A DNA stretch of 15,031 nt from Vibrio madracius (GTDB lineage Bacteria > Pseudomonadota > Gammaproteobacteria > Enterobacterales > Vibrionaceae), in assembly GCA_000695745.1 (NCBI GenBank), contig ASHK01000261.1:1-15031 (forward strand), written 5' to 3'. The position numbers and the translations under genes are program-made. Shown here piece after piece: positions 1-9,158 of this stretch; position 1 is the stretch's first letter; every line of letters starts with the position of its first letter. The notes below the pieces were generated by a model, which did no database searches, was not told where the DNA came from, and saw only the letters and a program-made list of their open reading frames with translations.

Positions 1-50
1 CCCAGATAAATAAGCTGGGGCTACTTTTATCTCATTGATAAATCAATGAG
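1..50 (-). terminator. Two small inverted repeats, possible terminator of the YiaD-like gene
   Basis: Two hairpins lie directly downstream of the lipoprotein stop codon. The first is a perfect 8-bp stem (CTCATTGA at 31-38, TCAATGAG at 43-50) with a TAAA loop. The second pairs CCCAG (1-5) with CTGGG (15-19) around a 9-base loop, and its outer arm may continue past the window edge. Neither is followed by a clean T-run on the minus strand inside the window, so intrinsic termination is only a guess. The T-run, if present, would lie outside the window. Confidence 0.35.
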
Positions 51-51
51 A

Positions 52-711
52 TTACTTAAGCGGTAATATTTTGATCTCTACACGACGATTACACTGACGC
101 CCTTCAGGAGTAGCATTGCTGCAAATAGGGAAACGCTCGCCATTACCACGAGCAACAGCACGTCCTGGCGCGACATTCTGACTAATCAAGAACGAACGGA
201 CTTGCTCAGCTCTTTTTTCTGATAGTTGTTGATTGTACTGAGCACTACCAGTGCTATCTGTATAACCGTCAATCACCAAACTGGTATCAGGATATTCCAC
301 TAAAATACGCGCAACGCCCTTGAGCGTATTATGAATGTTACTGTTGAGTGCGTGAGAATTGCTGTCAAAACCAATACCATTTTCTAAGCGCAATAGCAGT
401 TGATTATCGCCTACCCGTTGCACTTGGACACCTGAATTCAATAACTCCTGTCTTAACGCCTTTTCTTGTTGATCGAAATAGTATCCGACTCCGCCCCCAA
501 GCGCTGCACCACTTGCTGCACCAATAAGAATTCCACGGCTGTCACCGCCTGACGCAATCCCTACTGCCGTTCCCGCAATAGCGCCAATAACCGCGCCTTT
601 AGTTGCAGAATTCGTTTCGTATTGCCCCGTTGTCGCATTTTGTCGCTGCGTTGCTTGGCAACCAACAAGAGAAATAAGCCCTAAGGCAACCACCACTTTT
701 TTCAATTTCAT
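52..711 (-). CDS. YiaD-like OmpA-family outer-membrane lipoprotein
   Basis: The protein has 219 residues, the length of E. coli YiaD as I recall it, and the same domain order. A lipoprotein signal peptide ends in the lipobox LVGC with the acylated Cys at residue 18. Residue +2 is Gln, not Asp, so outer-membrane sorting by Lol is expected. Residues about 38-78 form a Gly/Ala-rich glycine-zipper segment ending in GGGVGYYFDQQE. Residues about 105-219 form an OmpA C-terminal domain with the peptidoglycan-contact motifs DGYTDSTGS (from about 148) and NRRVEI near the C-terminus. The likely role is to tether the outer membrane to peptidoglycan from the periplasmic face. The ATG at 711 is preceded by a modest AGAGA ribosome site and starts exactly at the signal peptide. 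The gene is divergent from yjjX across 191 bp in which I see no convincing promoter. The family call is firm, orthology to yiaD probable. Confidence 0.88.
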   Translation of the reverse strand: MKLKKVVVALGLISLVGCQATQRQNATTGQYETNSATKGAVIGAIAGTAVGIASGGDSRGILIGAASGAALGGGVGYYFDQQEKALRQELLNSGVQVQRVGDNQLLLRLENGIGFDSNSHALNSNIHNTLKGVARILVEYPDTSLVIDGYTDSTGSAQYNQQLSEKRAEQVRSFLISQNVAPGRAVARGNGERFPICSNATPEGRQCNRRVEIKILPLK

Positions 712-902
712 TTCTAGTATCTCTTATGCGTATCATACTCTGCCAAAAATACAGAATACCATACCATATAAAATGTAATTATTCCTAATTGAGGCATTTA
801 GCGCTCGCCCGAATGATAGAAAACTCATCACCATTAAATGACAAATTTAAGGTAGATTTACGTTAGAATTGAGCCCAAACGTACAGATATGGATAATTCA
901 TC

Positions 903-1418
903 ATGAACAAAGTGGTTATTGCGTCGCTAAATCCAGCAAAGATCAATGCCGTCAAGAGCGCTTTTGAATCCGCTTTTCCTCACCAATCGTTTACTTTTGA
1001 AGGCGTCAATGTCCCTAGCGGTGTGGCAGAGCAACCAATGAGCAACGACGAAACTCACCGAGGCGCTAAAACACGCGTTCATAATGCTAAAAACGTCATC
1101 GTGGACGGCGATTTCTATGTTGGAATTGAAGCCGGTTTTGAGGGGCATTCTACGTTTGCATGGATGATTATTGAAAAGGGTGCGCAGGTGGGTGAGTCAA
1201 GAAGTGCTAGTCTTATGCTTCCACCAGCAGTCATCAAGCAGTTATCAGCGACGGTTGAACTTGGCGATGTAATGGATCAAACCTTTGGTACCGATAATAT
1301 CAAACAAAAAGGTGGCGCTATTGGTTTGTTAACTCAGCATCAGCTAACTCGCAGTTCGGTGTACCACCAAGCATTGATATTGGCATTGATCCCATTTACC
1401 AATCCTGAACACTTCTAA
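903..1418 (+). CDS. yjjX: Inosine/xanthosine triphosphatase (non-canonical NTP house-cleaning enzyme)
   Basis: This 171-residue protein belongs to the YjjX family, cytoplasmic phosphatases that hydrolyse ITP and XTP (and possibly oxidised nucleotides) to keep them out of nucleic acids. The N-terminal [15 protein letters not shown] segment is the family's nucleotide-binding start. Further conserved blocks include [42 protein letters not shown] and [12 protein letters not shown]. The protein is close in memory to the structurally studied V. cholerae homologue. Length is normal and nothing is missing. The start at 903 has only a weak GGAT ribosome site, but no other in-frame start fits the family N-terminus. 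It is convergent with trpR, separated by a hairpin, as in the E. coli slt-trpR-yjjX neighbourhood. No co-transcribed partner is visible. Confidence 0.93.
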   Translation: MNKVVIASLNPAKINAVKSAFESAFPHQSFTFEGVNVPSGVAEQPMSNDETHRGAKTRVHNAKNVIVDGDFYVGIEAGFEGHSTFAWMIIEKGAQVGESRSASLMLPPAVIKQLSATVELGDVMDQTFGTDNIKQKGGAIGLLTQHQLTRSSVYHQALILALIPFTNPEHF

Positions 1419-1435
1419 ATAAAAGTTATCTAATA

Positions 1436-1467
1436 AGGTAAGCGAAACCTAATGGTTTCGCTTATTT
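1436..1467. terminator. Bidirectional terminator-like hairpin between yjjX and trpR
   Basis: A perfect 10-bp stem pairs AAGCGAAACC (1440-1449) with GGTTTCGCTT (1454-1463) across a TAAT loop, extended by one A-T pair and G-T wobbles outside. On the plus strand it is followed by ATTTG, and on the minus strand by ACCTTATTAG, so U-tracts are short on both sides. Its position between two convergent genes suggests it ends both transcripts. The right arm includes the first bases of the trpR stop codon (1462-1464). Confidence 0.7.
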
Positions 1468-1749
1468 GAGTAAAAGATCACTTAGCGCATTCTTATCTTT
1501 ATCTGCCAAACGCTTTACTTCAGCAGATCCTCGAGTAATCGTCGCCACACCTACGCCAAGCATCTGACTAATTTGACGCTGCGACATGTCTCCTTTTAAT
1601 AACTCACAGAGAATGTTGACACGAGCCGTCACCGCTTCGCGTTCATCGGGTGTCAGCAACATCGTCATCAGCATCGCTTGTTGTTCACTGCTTTGTGAAC
1701 GCTGAATAAGGTCTAAGACTTGCTGCCAATCTTGATAGTATGGTTCCAT
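1462..1749 (-). CDS. trpR: Trp operon repressor TrpR
   Basis: The protein has 95 residues, slightly shorter than the 108-residue E. coli TrpR because the N-terminal arm is trimmed. It is an all-helical dimeric repressor that binds trp operators when loaded with L-tryptophan. The core LLTPDEREAVTARVNILCELL followed by GDMSQRQISQMLGVGVATITRGS contains the corepressor pocket and the helix-turn-helix (about residues 55-77). The ATG at 1749 has a GGAA ribosome site about 9 bases upstream. It sits 71 bp downstream of slt on the same strand, the same adjacency as in E. coli. I looked for a trp operator dyad in the slt-trpR gap and saw none, so autoregulation is not supported here. Its last codons run into the shared terminator stem. 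Confidence 0.95.
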   Translation of the reverse strand: MEPYYQDWQQVLDLIQRSQSSEQQAMLMTMLLTPDEREAVTARVNILCELLKGDMSQRQISQMLGVGVATITRGSAEVKRLADKDKNALSDLLLK

Positions 1750-1820
1750 TTAATATTCCATCAGAAACATTCAGTTCTCATTCTACCCCCAAGGCGACGT
1801 GAATTGATAGTCTCTCTCAA

Positions 1821-3763
1821 TTAGTAACGCTGATTGCTTTCCGATTCCGTGAGGAAACTTCCCTGAACACCGAGTAAGTCTCGATAGTAAACTTGGAACA
1901 TAAGAATATTTTGAACATAACCGCGAGTTTCTCTAAATGGTATGGCTTCGATAAACGCTATGGCGTCTAACTTTCCATCCGAAGCTGCCCGCCAACGTTT
2001 AACGCGATTGGGCCCTGCATTGTAGGCCGCTAACGCATAAATGCGGTTGCCGTCATAATTACCCAGTAATTCATTAAGGTAGTGAGAACCTATTTCAATG
2101 TTTTTTCCCACCTGATACAAATCGTTGGTGCTGCTATAACGAATCTGGTGCTTTTTCGCCGTGTACTTCGCCGTCGCTGGCATAATCTGCATCACGCCAC
2201 GAGCACCAACAGGCGAACGAGCTTCAACATCCATCGCACTCTCTTGGCGTGCTAAAGACATGAGTAATACACTATCTAGATCGAGCTTGTCACTGTAAAA
2301 GTCAAACCACCAACGGTGTGCCATCGGGAACCGTAATGACATGTTGTCCCACATTTTGGCAGAAATGGTTGCTACCACAGTAAAGTGATGCCAGCGTTTT
2401 TACCCGCATAAGCCGCTAACATCTGCTTTTCATCGGCCCCTACGTTCGACAATAAGAAACGCCACTCTGATTTAGCAGCGGCAATCTTGTCTCGCTCAAT
2501 CAACTCCTCAATTCGATCTAAACTGCGCTGATATGGCGCGACGATGTTCGGATTTAGAACCGTAGTAGAAACCGGATAGACAATGGAATGTTCTAGGTAG
2601 GTTGCAGCAGCTGCGCTGTAAAAGTTACGTTGACCGACGATCCCTTCTAGGCGTTTTTTTCCTTGTTCTTGATTGCCTGTCGCCAGCTCAGAGCGTGCCA
2701 ACCAATATTGCCAGCGGCTGGTTTCTTGTTTCTCAGGCGACATTTTACCAACCCAGTCATTTAGGCCTTCCCAGTCGGCTTCTTGCACAGCGAGACGTGC
2801 TCTACGCTCTAAATAACCATCATTATTTGATTGGCGAAGCACTGAATCACGCCATTTAGCGTCGGAGTCAGAATCCGTTGTCATATAGCGCATGGCGACA
2901 TAATCTTGCATTGACTGCTTTAACGTATCGTCTAAGGAAGCGTTTCTCGTCAATGTTGCTAAAACCGTTCTTGCCTTATCTTTATCACTGCGTGCTAGTT
3001 TTTGCAGCGATAGTTCAATAAGCTGATTTTTATACGGTTGTGGGAAATTACTGTCAGCGAAAGACACCACTTTATTCGGCGACTTAAACAGCGTTTTGAT
3101 TTGATTGCCTTGTTGCTTACCTGTCGAAGATGACAATTTTTTATTCAAATAGTTAATCAGTGAACCATTGCGTTTCTCAAATGCTAGAATCATTCGCTCG
3201 ACGATCAGTTCATCTGTCAACGCACCCGACTTATCCCACGCCGAGAATAAACCATCGCAAGCACTGTCGACACTATTCCCACTCAACCATAAGGTTTCAG
3301 CGCCTTTAAACGCGTCTTGCTTATTGCCAGTTTTCCACTGAGCATAGTGATAGTGGCATTGATATCGTTCACCATTTGGATAAGAGGTTTGAAACGTCAA
3401 AATGTCTTGCCATTTGTTTTGGCGAGCCAGCTGGTCCAAGTACGGTGCTCGAATACGAGAAGAAAAAGGGAAGCTCTTATGTTGTTCTATAAACGTCTCA
3501 ACTTCATCGGGCGATTTGTCGCTTAGCTGTAAAGAAAATACTCGATAGTCGATATAAGGCGTGAGCGAATAGCCTGCAATTTTAGGGCGAAGCTTTTGAT
3601 AACCACTAATATCTTTGTTATCTATCAGCTTCTGAGCCTTATCATAATCTAAGCGCTGTTGTTCTAATTTTGATTCTGCTGCCAATGTAGGCCATGCCAA
3701 AGAGGCTACGATGACCGAAGTAACTGCAAGCAGTCGTTGCTTATACCGTCCGTATAAAAGCAT
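1821..3763 (-). CDS. slt: Soluble lytic murein transglycosylase Slt (reading frame broken once near 2396-2401)
   Basis: This periplasmic enzyme cleaves the MurNAc-GlcNAc bond of peptidoglycan, leaving 1,6-anhydro-MurNAc ends. Residues 1-29 are a Sec signal peptide ending in TLA-A. A long alpha-helical superhelical region follows to about residue 450. The C-terminal SLT domain carries the catalytic Glu in ARQESA (about residue 508 after repair), SPVGARGVMQIMP, and AAYNAGPNRVKRW. The frame is open from 3763 to a stop near 2372, and the rest continues in another frame to 1821. The break is a run of five A on the coding strand (plus-strand T at 2397-2401). Adding one A gives GKKRWHHFTVVATIS and a 647-residue protein, essentially the length of E. 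coli Slt. A sequencing deletion is the likeliest cause. The start has a TAAGGA ribosome site. It is divergent from ettA and followed by trpR. Confidence 0.92.
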
Positions 3764-4067
3764 GTGCCGTTTTCCTTAGATGCTGTGAAGAATGACCAGA
3801 GAAATTATTGTTGTCGTTTTTCATTTAGCCTTGTCAGCTTCATTTAAATACATGGTCAATCTTCAATTTAAGACCAATTCCCTCTACTTGCCAATGGGTT
3901 TGTGATTAAGAATTTGTTTCCAATGTTGAGAATTCTCTGGTTCATCCCCTAATGGCACATTTTGACCAATAATGAGGCTTGAGATCGCACAACGAAAATT
4001 GAAACGTTCTGACTGCGTAGTGTAAAATAACAACTTTATTGACTTCAGAAAGTAGGAACGATCGGCA
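3764..4067. other. Intergenic region between divergent slt and ettA
   Basis: These 304 bases hold no supported gene; the short open frames here lack ribosome sites and recognisable products. The right end carries the candidate ettA promoter. The left end must carry the slt ribosome site and probably its promoter, which I could not place. An 8-bp inverted repeat (CCAGAGAA at 3796-3803 and TTCTCTGG at 3933-3940) is present about 130 bp apart with no wider similarity. Confidence 0.6.
3999..4028 (+). promoter_or_regulatory. Candidate sigma-70 promoter of ettA
   Basis: TTGAAA (3999-4004) and TAAAAT (4023-4028) are separated by 18 bases, matching the -35 and -10 consensus at four and five of six positions. 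Transcription would start near 4035, giving a leader of about 33 bases with an AGGA ribosome site before the ATG at 4068. Predicted from sequence alone. Confidence 0.5.
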
Positions 4068-5735
4068 ATGGCTGAATACGTCTATACCATGTCGCGCGTG
4101 AGCAAAGTAGTGCCACCCAAGCGACAAATCCTTAAAGATATCTCTCTTAGCTTCTTCCCTGGTGCAAAAATCGGTGTTCTAGGCCTCAATGGTGCTGGTA
4201 AATCTACCTTCTACGTATCATGGCGGGTATTGATACTGATATCGATGGTGAAGCGCGTCCGCAACCTGGTCTAAACGTAGGTTACTTGCCGCAAGAACCT
4301 GTTCTTGATGAATCAAAAACCGTACGTGAAATTGTTGAAGAAGCCGTATCTGATGTTGCAGGTGCAATGAAGCGCTTAGACGAGGTTTATGCTGCTTATG
4401 CTGAGCCAGATGCCGACTTCGATGCTCTAGCGAAAGAGCAAGGCGAATTAGAAGCACTTATTCAAGCGAAAGATGGTCATAACTTGAACAACGCCTTAGA
4501 GCGTGCCGCGGACGCACTTCGTCTTCCTGAATGGGATGCTAAGATTCAACACCTATCAGGTGGTGAGCGCCGCCGTGTTGCTATCTGTCGCCTATTACTT
4601 GAGAAGCCAGATATGCTGCTTCTCGACGAACCAACCAACCACCTAGATGCAGAATCTGTTGCGTGGCTTGAACGTTTCCTAGTGGATTACAATGGTACTG
4701 TTGTTGCGATTACCCACGACCGTTACTTCCTAGATAACGCAGCAGGCTGGATTCTTGAGCTGGACCGTGGTGAAGGTATTCCATGGGAAGGTAACTACAC
4801 GTCATGGCTAGAGCAAAAAGACGCACGTCTACAACAAGAAGCGTCTCAAGAGAAAGCTCGTCAGAAAACCATTGAGAAAGAGCTGGAATGGGTTCGTCAA
4901 AACCCTAAGGGTCGTCAAGCTAAATCAAAAGCACGTATGGCACGTTTTGAAGAGCTACAGAGTGGCGATCATCAAAAGCGTAACGAAACAAACGAGCTAT
5001 TCATTCCACCAGGCGAGCGTCTAGGTGACAAAGTTCTAGAAGTGAACAACCTGACTAAGTCATTCGATGGCCGAGTACTGATTGATGATCTTTCTTTCAG
5101 CATTCCAAAAGGTGCTATCGTCGGTATCATTGGTGCCAACGGTGCAGGTAAATCGACACTATTTAAGATGCTAAGCGGTACAGAACAACCGGATTCTGGC
5201 ACGATTGAACTGGGTGAGACTGTGAAACTGGCTTCTGTAGAGCAGTTCCGTGACTCAATGAACGACAGCAATACGGTTTTCCAAGAGATCTCAGAAGGCG
5301 CTGACATCATTAAGATCAACAACTTTGAAATTCCAGCGCGCGCTTACTGCTCACGCTTTAACTTCAAAGGTAGTGACCAACAGAAGATCATCGGTGAGCT
5401 TTCCGGTGGTGAGCGCAACCGTGTTCACCTAGCTAAGCTGCTTAAAGCGGGCGGTAACATGTTGCTACTCGATGAGCCTACCAACGACCTAGACGTTGAG
5501 ACACTACGTGCACTTGAAGAAGCGCTGCTTAGAGTTCCCAGGCTGTGCCATGGTTATCTCGCACGACCGTTGGTTCCTAGACCGTATCGCAACTCACATC
5601 ATCGATTACCGCGATGAAGGTCAAGTAAACTTCTACGAAGGTAACTACACCGAGTACATGGAATGGTTGAAGAAGACCTTGGGTCCAGAAGCCGCTGAAC
5701 CACATCGCATTAAATACAAACGCATCTCAAAATAA
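4068..5735 (+). CDS. ettA: Energy-dependent translational throttle ABC-F protein EttA (two single-base frame breaks)
   Basis: EttA binds the ribosomal E site and gates entry into elongation according to the ATP/ADP ratio. The first ATPase domain has Walker A GLNGAGKST (residues 39-47), signature LSGGERRRV and Walker B LLLDEPTNHLD. A charged linker rich in KELEWVRQNPKGRQAKSKAR follows. The second domain has GANGAGKST, LSGGERNRV and LLLDEPTNDLD. The C-terminus HRIKYKRISK is family typical. Two breaks interrupt the frame. One C is missing near 4207-4209, right after the first Walker A (ACC TTC should be ACC CTT). One extra A is present at 5531 (CTT A GAG TTC should be CTT GAG TTC, giving LLEFPGCAMVISHD). 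Correcting both gives 555 residues, the E. coli length. The middle frame, 4220-5530, is fully open. Intact function is therefore likely and the breaks are probably errors. A terminator follows directly. Confidence 0.93.
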
Positions 5736-5767
5736 CCGTTTGAATTTGAGATAAACTTGTTTTTTTC

Positions 5768-5799
5768 AAGAGGGCGCTAATAATAGCGCCCTCTTTTTT
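5768..5799 (+). terminator. Rho-independent terminator of ettA
   Basis: A perfect 12-bp stem (AAGAGGGCGCTA at 5768-5779 with TAGCGCCCTCTT at 5784-5795) has an ATAA loop and is followed by further T at 5796-5799, giving six T in a row. It lies 33 bases after the ettA stop. On the opposite strand there is no U-tract, so it acts on plus-strand transcripts only. Confidence 0.93.
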
Positions 5800-5880
5800 G
5801 TGATTTTCACCCACAAAATAACGAAATTAACTGAAAAATCACCACGTTTCTCAGCAAAATGTGGTGTAGCGACCATCACT

Positions 5881-6888
5881 ATGCCAAACAGAATCAAGGT
5901 AGTAATACCGAATGAACAAGGGAAGAAACGAACTCTGCGTTTAGGACGAAAGCGAACTTACACAGCTATCCTCCTTGCAGCTGCTTTTCCTGTTGCCTTG
6001 GGCTTAGTCGGCTATTCTTACAATCAATCTCAAACACAGCTGTCATCTACCGAAGTTTCTCTGACAGACCTGCAACAAGAAAAAGCACTGCTTGAAGCTA
6101 AACTAGAAGAGCAAGTCAATGTCACTCACGATCTGTCTCAAGAGCTTGAAGAGAAGCGTGATGAGCTCCAGCTTTTAAGTAAACGAGTCAATGACGTTGA
6201 AGCAGTTCTAGGTCTCACCGACGAAGAGCTCTACGATACAGACATGCCATTGGCGGAACGTATTGATGCAGCTGCCATTGACTCTGCAGTGCGTGCCACT
6301 ATGCTGCGCTTAATTCCCAATGACAGCCCGGTTACTTATCAGCGCGTTTCCTCGTCTTACGGACGACGTACTAACCCGATATCTGGTAAACGTCAGTTGC
6401 ACACTGGTATCGACCTCACCTGTAAAACAGGTGAACAAATCTTAGCGCCAGCTGATGGGGTGATTGAAACAGTAAGACCAAGCCGTCAGGGTTATGGTAA
6501 CTATATGACGGTGCGCCATTCATTTGGTTTTATGAGCTCTTACGCCCACTTACATAAATTTAAAGCTAAGAGTGGCCAGTTTGTCAGTAAAGGTGACGTC
6601 ATTGCTACATGTGGTAACAGCGGTAATTCAACCGGACCACACCTTCACTATGAAGTACGCTTTTTAGGACGCACTCTTAACCCTCAATACTTCATTGATT
6701 GGAGCCCTGAGAATTTCGATTACGTATTCGAGAAAGAAAAGAAAGTACAGTGGGCACCGCTGATTGATCTTGTCGGTAGCGTGGTTAAGTTACAAATAAA
6801 CCTTACCAATGCGCCTTATGTGGACTCTTCGATCAAAACCGCGGTTACCGAAGACACTTCCGCTGAACTAGGCGAACAGACCAACTAA
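5881..6888 (+). CDS. Membrane-anchored M23-family peptidoglycan endopeptidase (LytM domain)
   Basis: With the ATG at 5881 the protein has 335 residues. A basic cytoplasmic N-terminus (about 1-26) is followed by one transmembrane segment (about 27-48, AILLAAAFPVALGLVGYSY). A Glu/Leu/Gln-rich coiled coil spans about 53-110, and the C-terminus is a periplasmic M23 domain. The zinc ligands of an active enzyme are present: His174 and Asp178 in HTGID, and His256 in HLHYE, with His223 (YAHL) and His254 also in place. It is therefore predicted to cut stem-peptide crosslinks rather than act as a degenerate activator such as EnvC. The frame stays open back to a GTG at 5800, inside the ettA terminator T-run. 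I prefer 5881 because a start at 5800 would leave no leader, though neither start has a good ribosome site. No E. coli orthologue is obvious to me, so no symbol is given. Confidence 0.87.
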   Translation: MPNRIKVVIPNEQGKKRTLRLGRKRTYTAILLAAAFPVALGLVGYSYNQSQTQLSSTEVSLTDLQQEKALLEAKLEEQVNVTHDLSQELEEKRDELQLLSKRVNDVEAVLGLTDEELYDTDMPLAERIDAAAIDSAVRATMLRLIPNDSPVTYQRVSSSYGRRTNPISGKRQLHTGIDLTCKTGEQILAPADGVIETVRPSRQGYGNYMTVRHSFGFMSSYAHLHKFKAKSGQFVSKGDVIATCGNSGNSTGPHLHYEVRFLGRTLNPQYFIDWSPENFDYVFEKEKKVQWAPLIDLVGSVVKLQINLTNAPYVDSSIKTAVTEDTSAELGEQTN

Positions 6889-6916
6889 AAAACGCAGCGA
6901 AATCGCTGCGTTTTTT
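6887..6916. terminator. Bidirectional terminator between the M23 gene and tyrA
   Basis: A 13-bp stem pairs AAAAAACGCAGCG (6887-6899) with CGCTGCGTTTTTT (6904-6916) across an AAAT loop. The A-run on one side and the T-run on the other give a U-tract in both directions. It overlaps the M23 stop codon (6886-6888) and lies 23 bases past the tyrA stop, so it can end both convergent transcripts. Confidence 0.92.
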
Positions 6917-6939
6917 ATTGCTTCATTCACCACTCTGGT

Positions 6940-8067
6940 CTAACCGCGATGAATGGCATCATTAGCTTGCTTAAGTAGGTTTTGACTCTCAGACATAAAT
7001 TGCTGCGAATAATCACCAAACCACTGGCTTACTTCATTAAATTCAGAGATGAACTTCTCTTTATCTTTGCTATCTAGTAATGCCAATGCATCTCCAAACT
7101 GTTTATGGAAGCACTTGATCATCTCAATGTTCTCTTCCGAAGACATAATAATGTCGCCGTATAAGCTTGGATCTTGAGCAAATAATCGACCGACCATCGC
7201 TAATTCGAGTCGGTAGATAGGTGAACTCAGTTTAACGAGTGTATCTAAGTCGGGGTTCTGCTGACTTAAGTGGCGACCGTAAGCAAACGAGGTAAAGTGG
7301 CGAAGTGCTTGGATAAGCGTCATGCCTTTATCATGCTGCTCGGCAGAGATCTGACACAAACTTGCGCCCCAAATTTTGAACTGCTCCAGCAGCCACTGGT
7401 ATTCGGCCTCACCTCGGCCATCACAATAAACGATAACTTGCTTTGCAAGGCTTGGTACATCGGGACCAAACATAGGATGAAGACCAACAACCGGACCATT
7501 GTGAACCTCAAGCATTGAATGCAGAGGTTTAGCTTTGATCGATGTTAAATCACATAGGATACAATCTTGCGGTAACGTATTCAGCTTTTCAATCACGCCC
7601 TCGGTAAGATGAATCGGCACAGTGACCACAACCAGACCAGCGTTATCGAGAATTTCATCTGCACGATCCCAGTCTTGACTACCAAGTACCTTAACTTCGT
7701 AACCAGACAGTTTGAACATTCTACCGAACAGACCACCAAGCTGACCATTACCACCAACGATCACCACTGAACGTAGTTGTGGATTTAAACATTTAAAGCC
7801 AGAGTCTTTTTCGCTCGCATATGACTCACGCATCGTACGACGCAGAATGTCTTCAATCAGTTGAGGTGGTACGCCTTTCTTCGCCGCTTCTTCACGACGA
7901 GACGCTAGCATGGCCGCTTCTCTATCCGGAGCATAGATAGGCAATCCATGACGGCTTTTCACCTCACCAACTTGTTCTACTAGGGATAGACGCTTCGCAA
8001 GAAGCTCGAGCATTTGCTTATCGACCTCATCAATTTGGTCGCGCAGTGCGTTCAGTTCAGCTGCCAT
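6940..8067 (-). CDS. tyrA: Bifunctional chorismate mutase / prephenate dehydrogenase TyrA
   Basis: This 375-residue T-protein converts chorismate to prephenate and then to 4-hydroxyphenylpyruvate with NAD+, the committed branch to tyrosine. Residues 1-88 are the AroQ-type chorismate mutase domain ([24 protein letters not shown] with Lys37). Residues from about 99 form the dehydrogenase, with the nucleotide-binding motif [12 protein letters not shown] (101-112) and the catalytic His197 in GLHPMFGPD at the same number as in E. coli. [20 protein letters not shown] is intact. It starts 8 bases after the aroF stop, and its AAGGAA ribosome site overlaps the last aroF codons, so translational coupling is likely. 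It is co-transcribed with aroF and presumably under TyrR control. No frame problems seen. Confidence 0.97.
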   Translation of the reverse strand: MAAELNALRDQIDEVDKQMLELLAKRLSLVEQVGEVKSRHGLPIYAPDREAAMLASRREEAAKKGVPPQLIEDILRRTMRESYASEKDSGFKCLNPQLRSVVIVGGNGQLGGLFGRMFKLSGYEVKVLGSQDWDRADEILDNAGLVVVTVPIHLTEGVIEKLNTLPQDCILCDLTSIKAKPLHSMLEVHNGPVVGLHPMFGPDVPSLAKQVIVYCDGRGEAEYQWLLEQFKIWGASLCQISAEQHDKGMTLIQALRHFTSFAYGRHLSQQNPDLDTLVKLSSPIYRLELAMVGRLFAQDPSLYGDIIMSSEENIEMIKCFHKQFGDALALLDSKDKEKFISEFNEVSQWFGDYSQQFMSESQNLLKQANDAIHRG

Positions 8068-8075
8068 GGACGTAA

Positions 8076-9149
8076 TTATTCCTTAATACGATTTTCCAAG
8101 AATGGGACGAGCTCTTTGTGAGCATGACGTAATAGTGCCTCAGTTGTATCCCAATTGATACACGCGTCGGTGATCGACACCCCATATTTCATTTGTTCTA
8201 GAGGAATATCTGAACTTTGGTTTCCTTCATTGATATGACTCTCAATCATCAGACCAATAATGGATTTGTTACCTTCACGGATTTGATGGATTACGTCTTC
8301 AGCAACAAGTGGTTGGCGGCGGTAATCTTTACGAGAGTTAGCGTGGCTACAATCCACCATCAATGACGCATCTAGATGAGATTTCGCTAACTCTTGCTCA
8401 CATTCAGTGACCGAGACAGAGTCGTAATTGGTTTGTTTACCACCACGCAGAATGACATGGCCGTTTTCGTTTCCTTGAGTCGTGAGTAACGCGACTTGAC
8501 CTTCTCGGTTGATTCCCATAAAGCGGTGACTTGAAGACGCGGCCTGCATGGCGTTAATTGCGGTTGCCAAACTGCCATCGGTACCATTTTTAAAGCCAAT
8601 AGGCATAGAAAGACCACTGGCCATTTCACGGTGGGTTTGTGATTCGGTTGTTCTAGCACCAATTGCTGCCCAGGAGAAGGTATCGGCCAAATATTGTGGG
8701 CTAATGGGGTCAAGTGCTTCTGTCGCCAGTGGAATGTCCATTTCTGCAAGCTCGACTAATAATTCACGACCGACATGTAAACCATGCTCAATATCAAAGC
8801 TACCATCCAATTGAGGGTCGTTAATCAAGCCTTTCCAACCCACCGTCGTACCGTGGTTTTCAAAATAGACTCGCATAACAATGTAAAGCTGGTCACTAAG
8901 CTGCTCTGACAAGGCTTTCAAACGCTTAGCGTATTCTTTCGCTGCCTCTAAATCATGGATAGAGCAAGGCCCACAGACCACCAGCAGACGATGGTCTTTT
9001 TTGTGAATAATGTTGGCAATTGTCTCACGAGACTCTTGAATGAACTTTCTCGCTTTTTCACTCAACGGTAATTTTTGTTTTAGTTGTTCTGGTGTAATCA
9101 GTACCTGCTCGTCACTGATGTTAATATTACTTAGTTCACTCTTCTTCAT
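8076..9149 (-). CDS. aroF: Tyrosine-sensitive DAHP synthase AroF (3-deoxy-7-phosphoheptulonate synthase)
   Basis: This enzyme condenses phosphoenolpyruvate with erythrose-4-phosphate, the first step of the shikimate pathway. The 357-residue length, the N-terminus with Asn8 (a position tied to tyrosine inhibition in E. coli AroF) and the operon with tyrA favour AroF over AroG or AroH. Conserved blocks are [10 protein letters not shown] with the metal-ligand Cys62, [23 protein letters not shown] sequence (here [12 protein letters not shown]), [16 protein letters not shown] and [13 protein letters not shown]. One block is wrong: residues 98-100 read NHG where the family has KPR in the substrate-binding EKPRTTVGWKG motif. 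The DNA shows why. One T is missing from the run at 8857-8860 and one C is extra at 8851-8852. The shift opens and closes within three codons. If real the enzyme would probably be dead; error is likelier. Ribosome site AGGTGAG precedes the ATG. Confidence 0.95.
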   Translation of the reverse strand: MKKSELSNINISDEQVLITPEQLKQKLPLSEKARKFIQESRETIANIIHKKDHRLLVVCGPCSIHDLEAAKEYAKRLKALSEQLSDQLYIVMRVYFENHGTTVGWKGLINDPQLDGSFDIEHGLHVGRELLVELAEMDIPLATEALDPISPQYLADTFSWAAIGARTTESQTHREMASGLSMPIGFKNGTDGSLATAINAMQAASSSHRFMGINREGQVALLTTQGNENGHVILRGGKQTNYDSVSVTECEQELAKSHLDASLMVDCSHANSRKDYRRQPLVAEDVIHQIREGNKSIIGLMIESHINEGNQSSDIPLEQMKYGVSITDACINWDTTEALLRHAHKELVPFLENRIKE

Positions 9150-9158
9150 GGCCTCACC

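Noticed and set aside
849..880. Possible yjjX promoter ATGACA ... TAGAAT
   Set aside because: The hexamers are about 20 bases apart, too far for a sigma-70 promoter, and no alternative pair fits.
1750..1820. Possible trp operator upstream of trpR
   Set aside because: No CTAG-centred dyad resembling a TrpR operator is present in the gap.
3796..3940. Possible small mobile element with CCAGAGAA/TTCTCTGG ends in the slt-ettA gap
   Set aside because: Only 8 bp match, no target duplication is visible and the similarity stops outside the arms; expected by chance in AT-rich spacer.
4068..5735. ettA as three separate short genes or a true pseudogene
   Set aside because: All parts align end to end with one 555-residue EttA once two single bases are corrected, and coding quality and ATPase motifs are intact.
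8387..8749. Open frame of 120 codons within aroF on the same strand
   Set aside because: It is the shifted frame of well-conserved aroF sequence, with no ribosome site or recognisable domain; same reasoning applies to other overlapping short frames.
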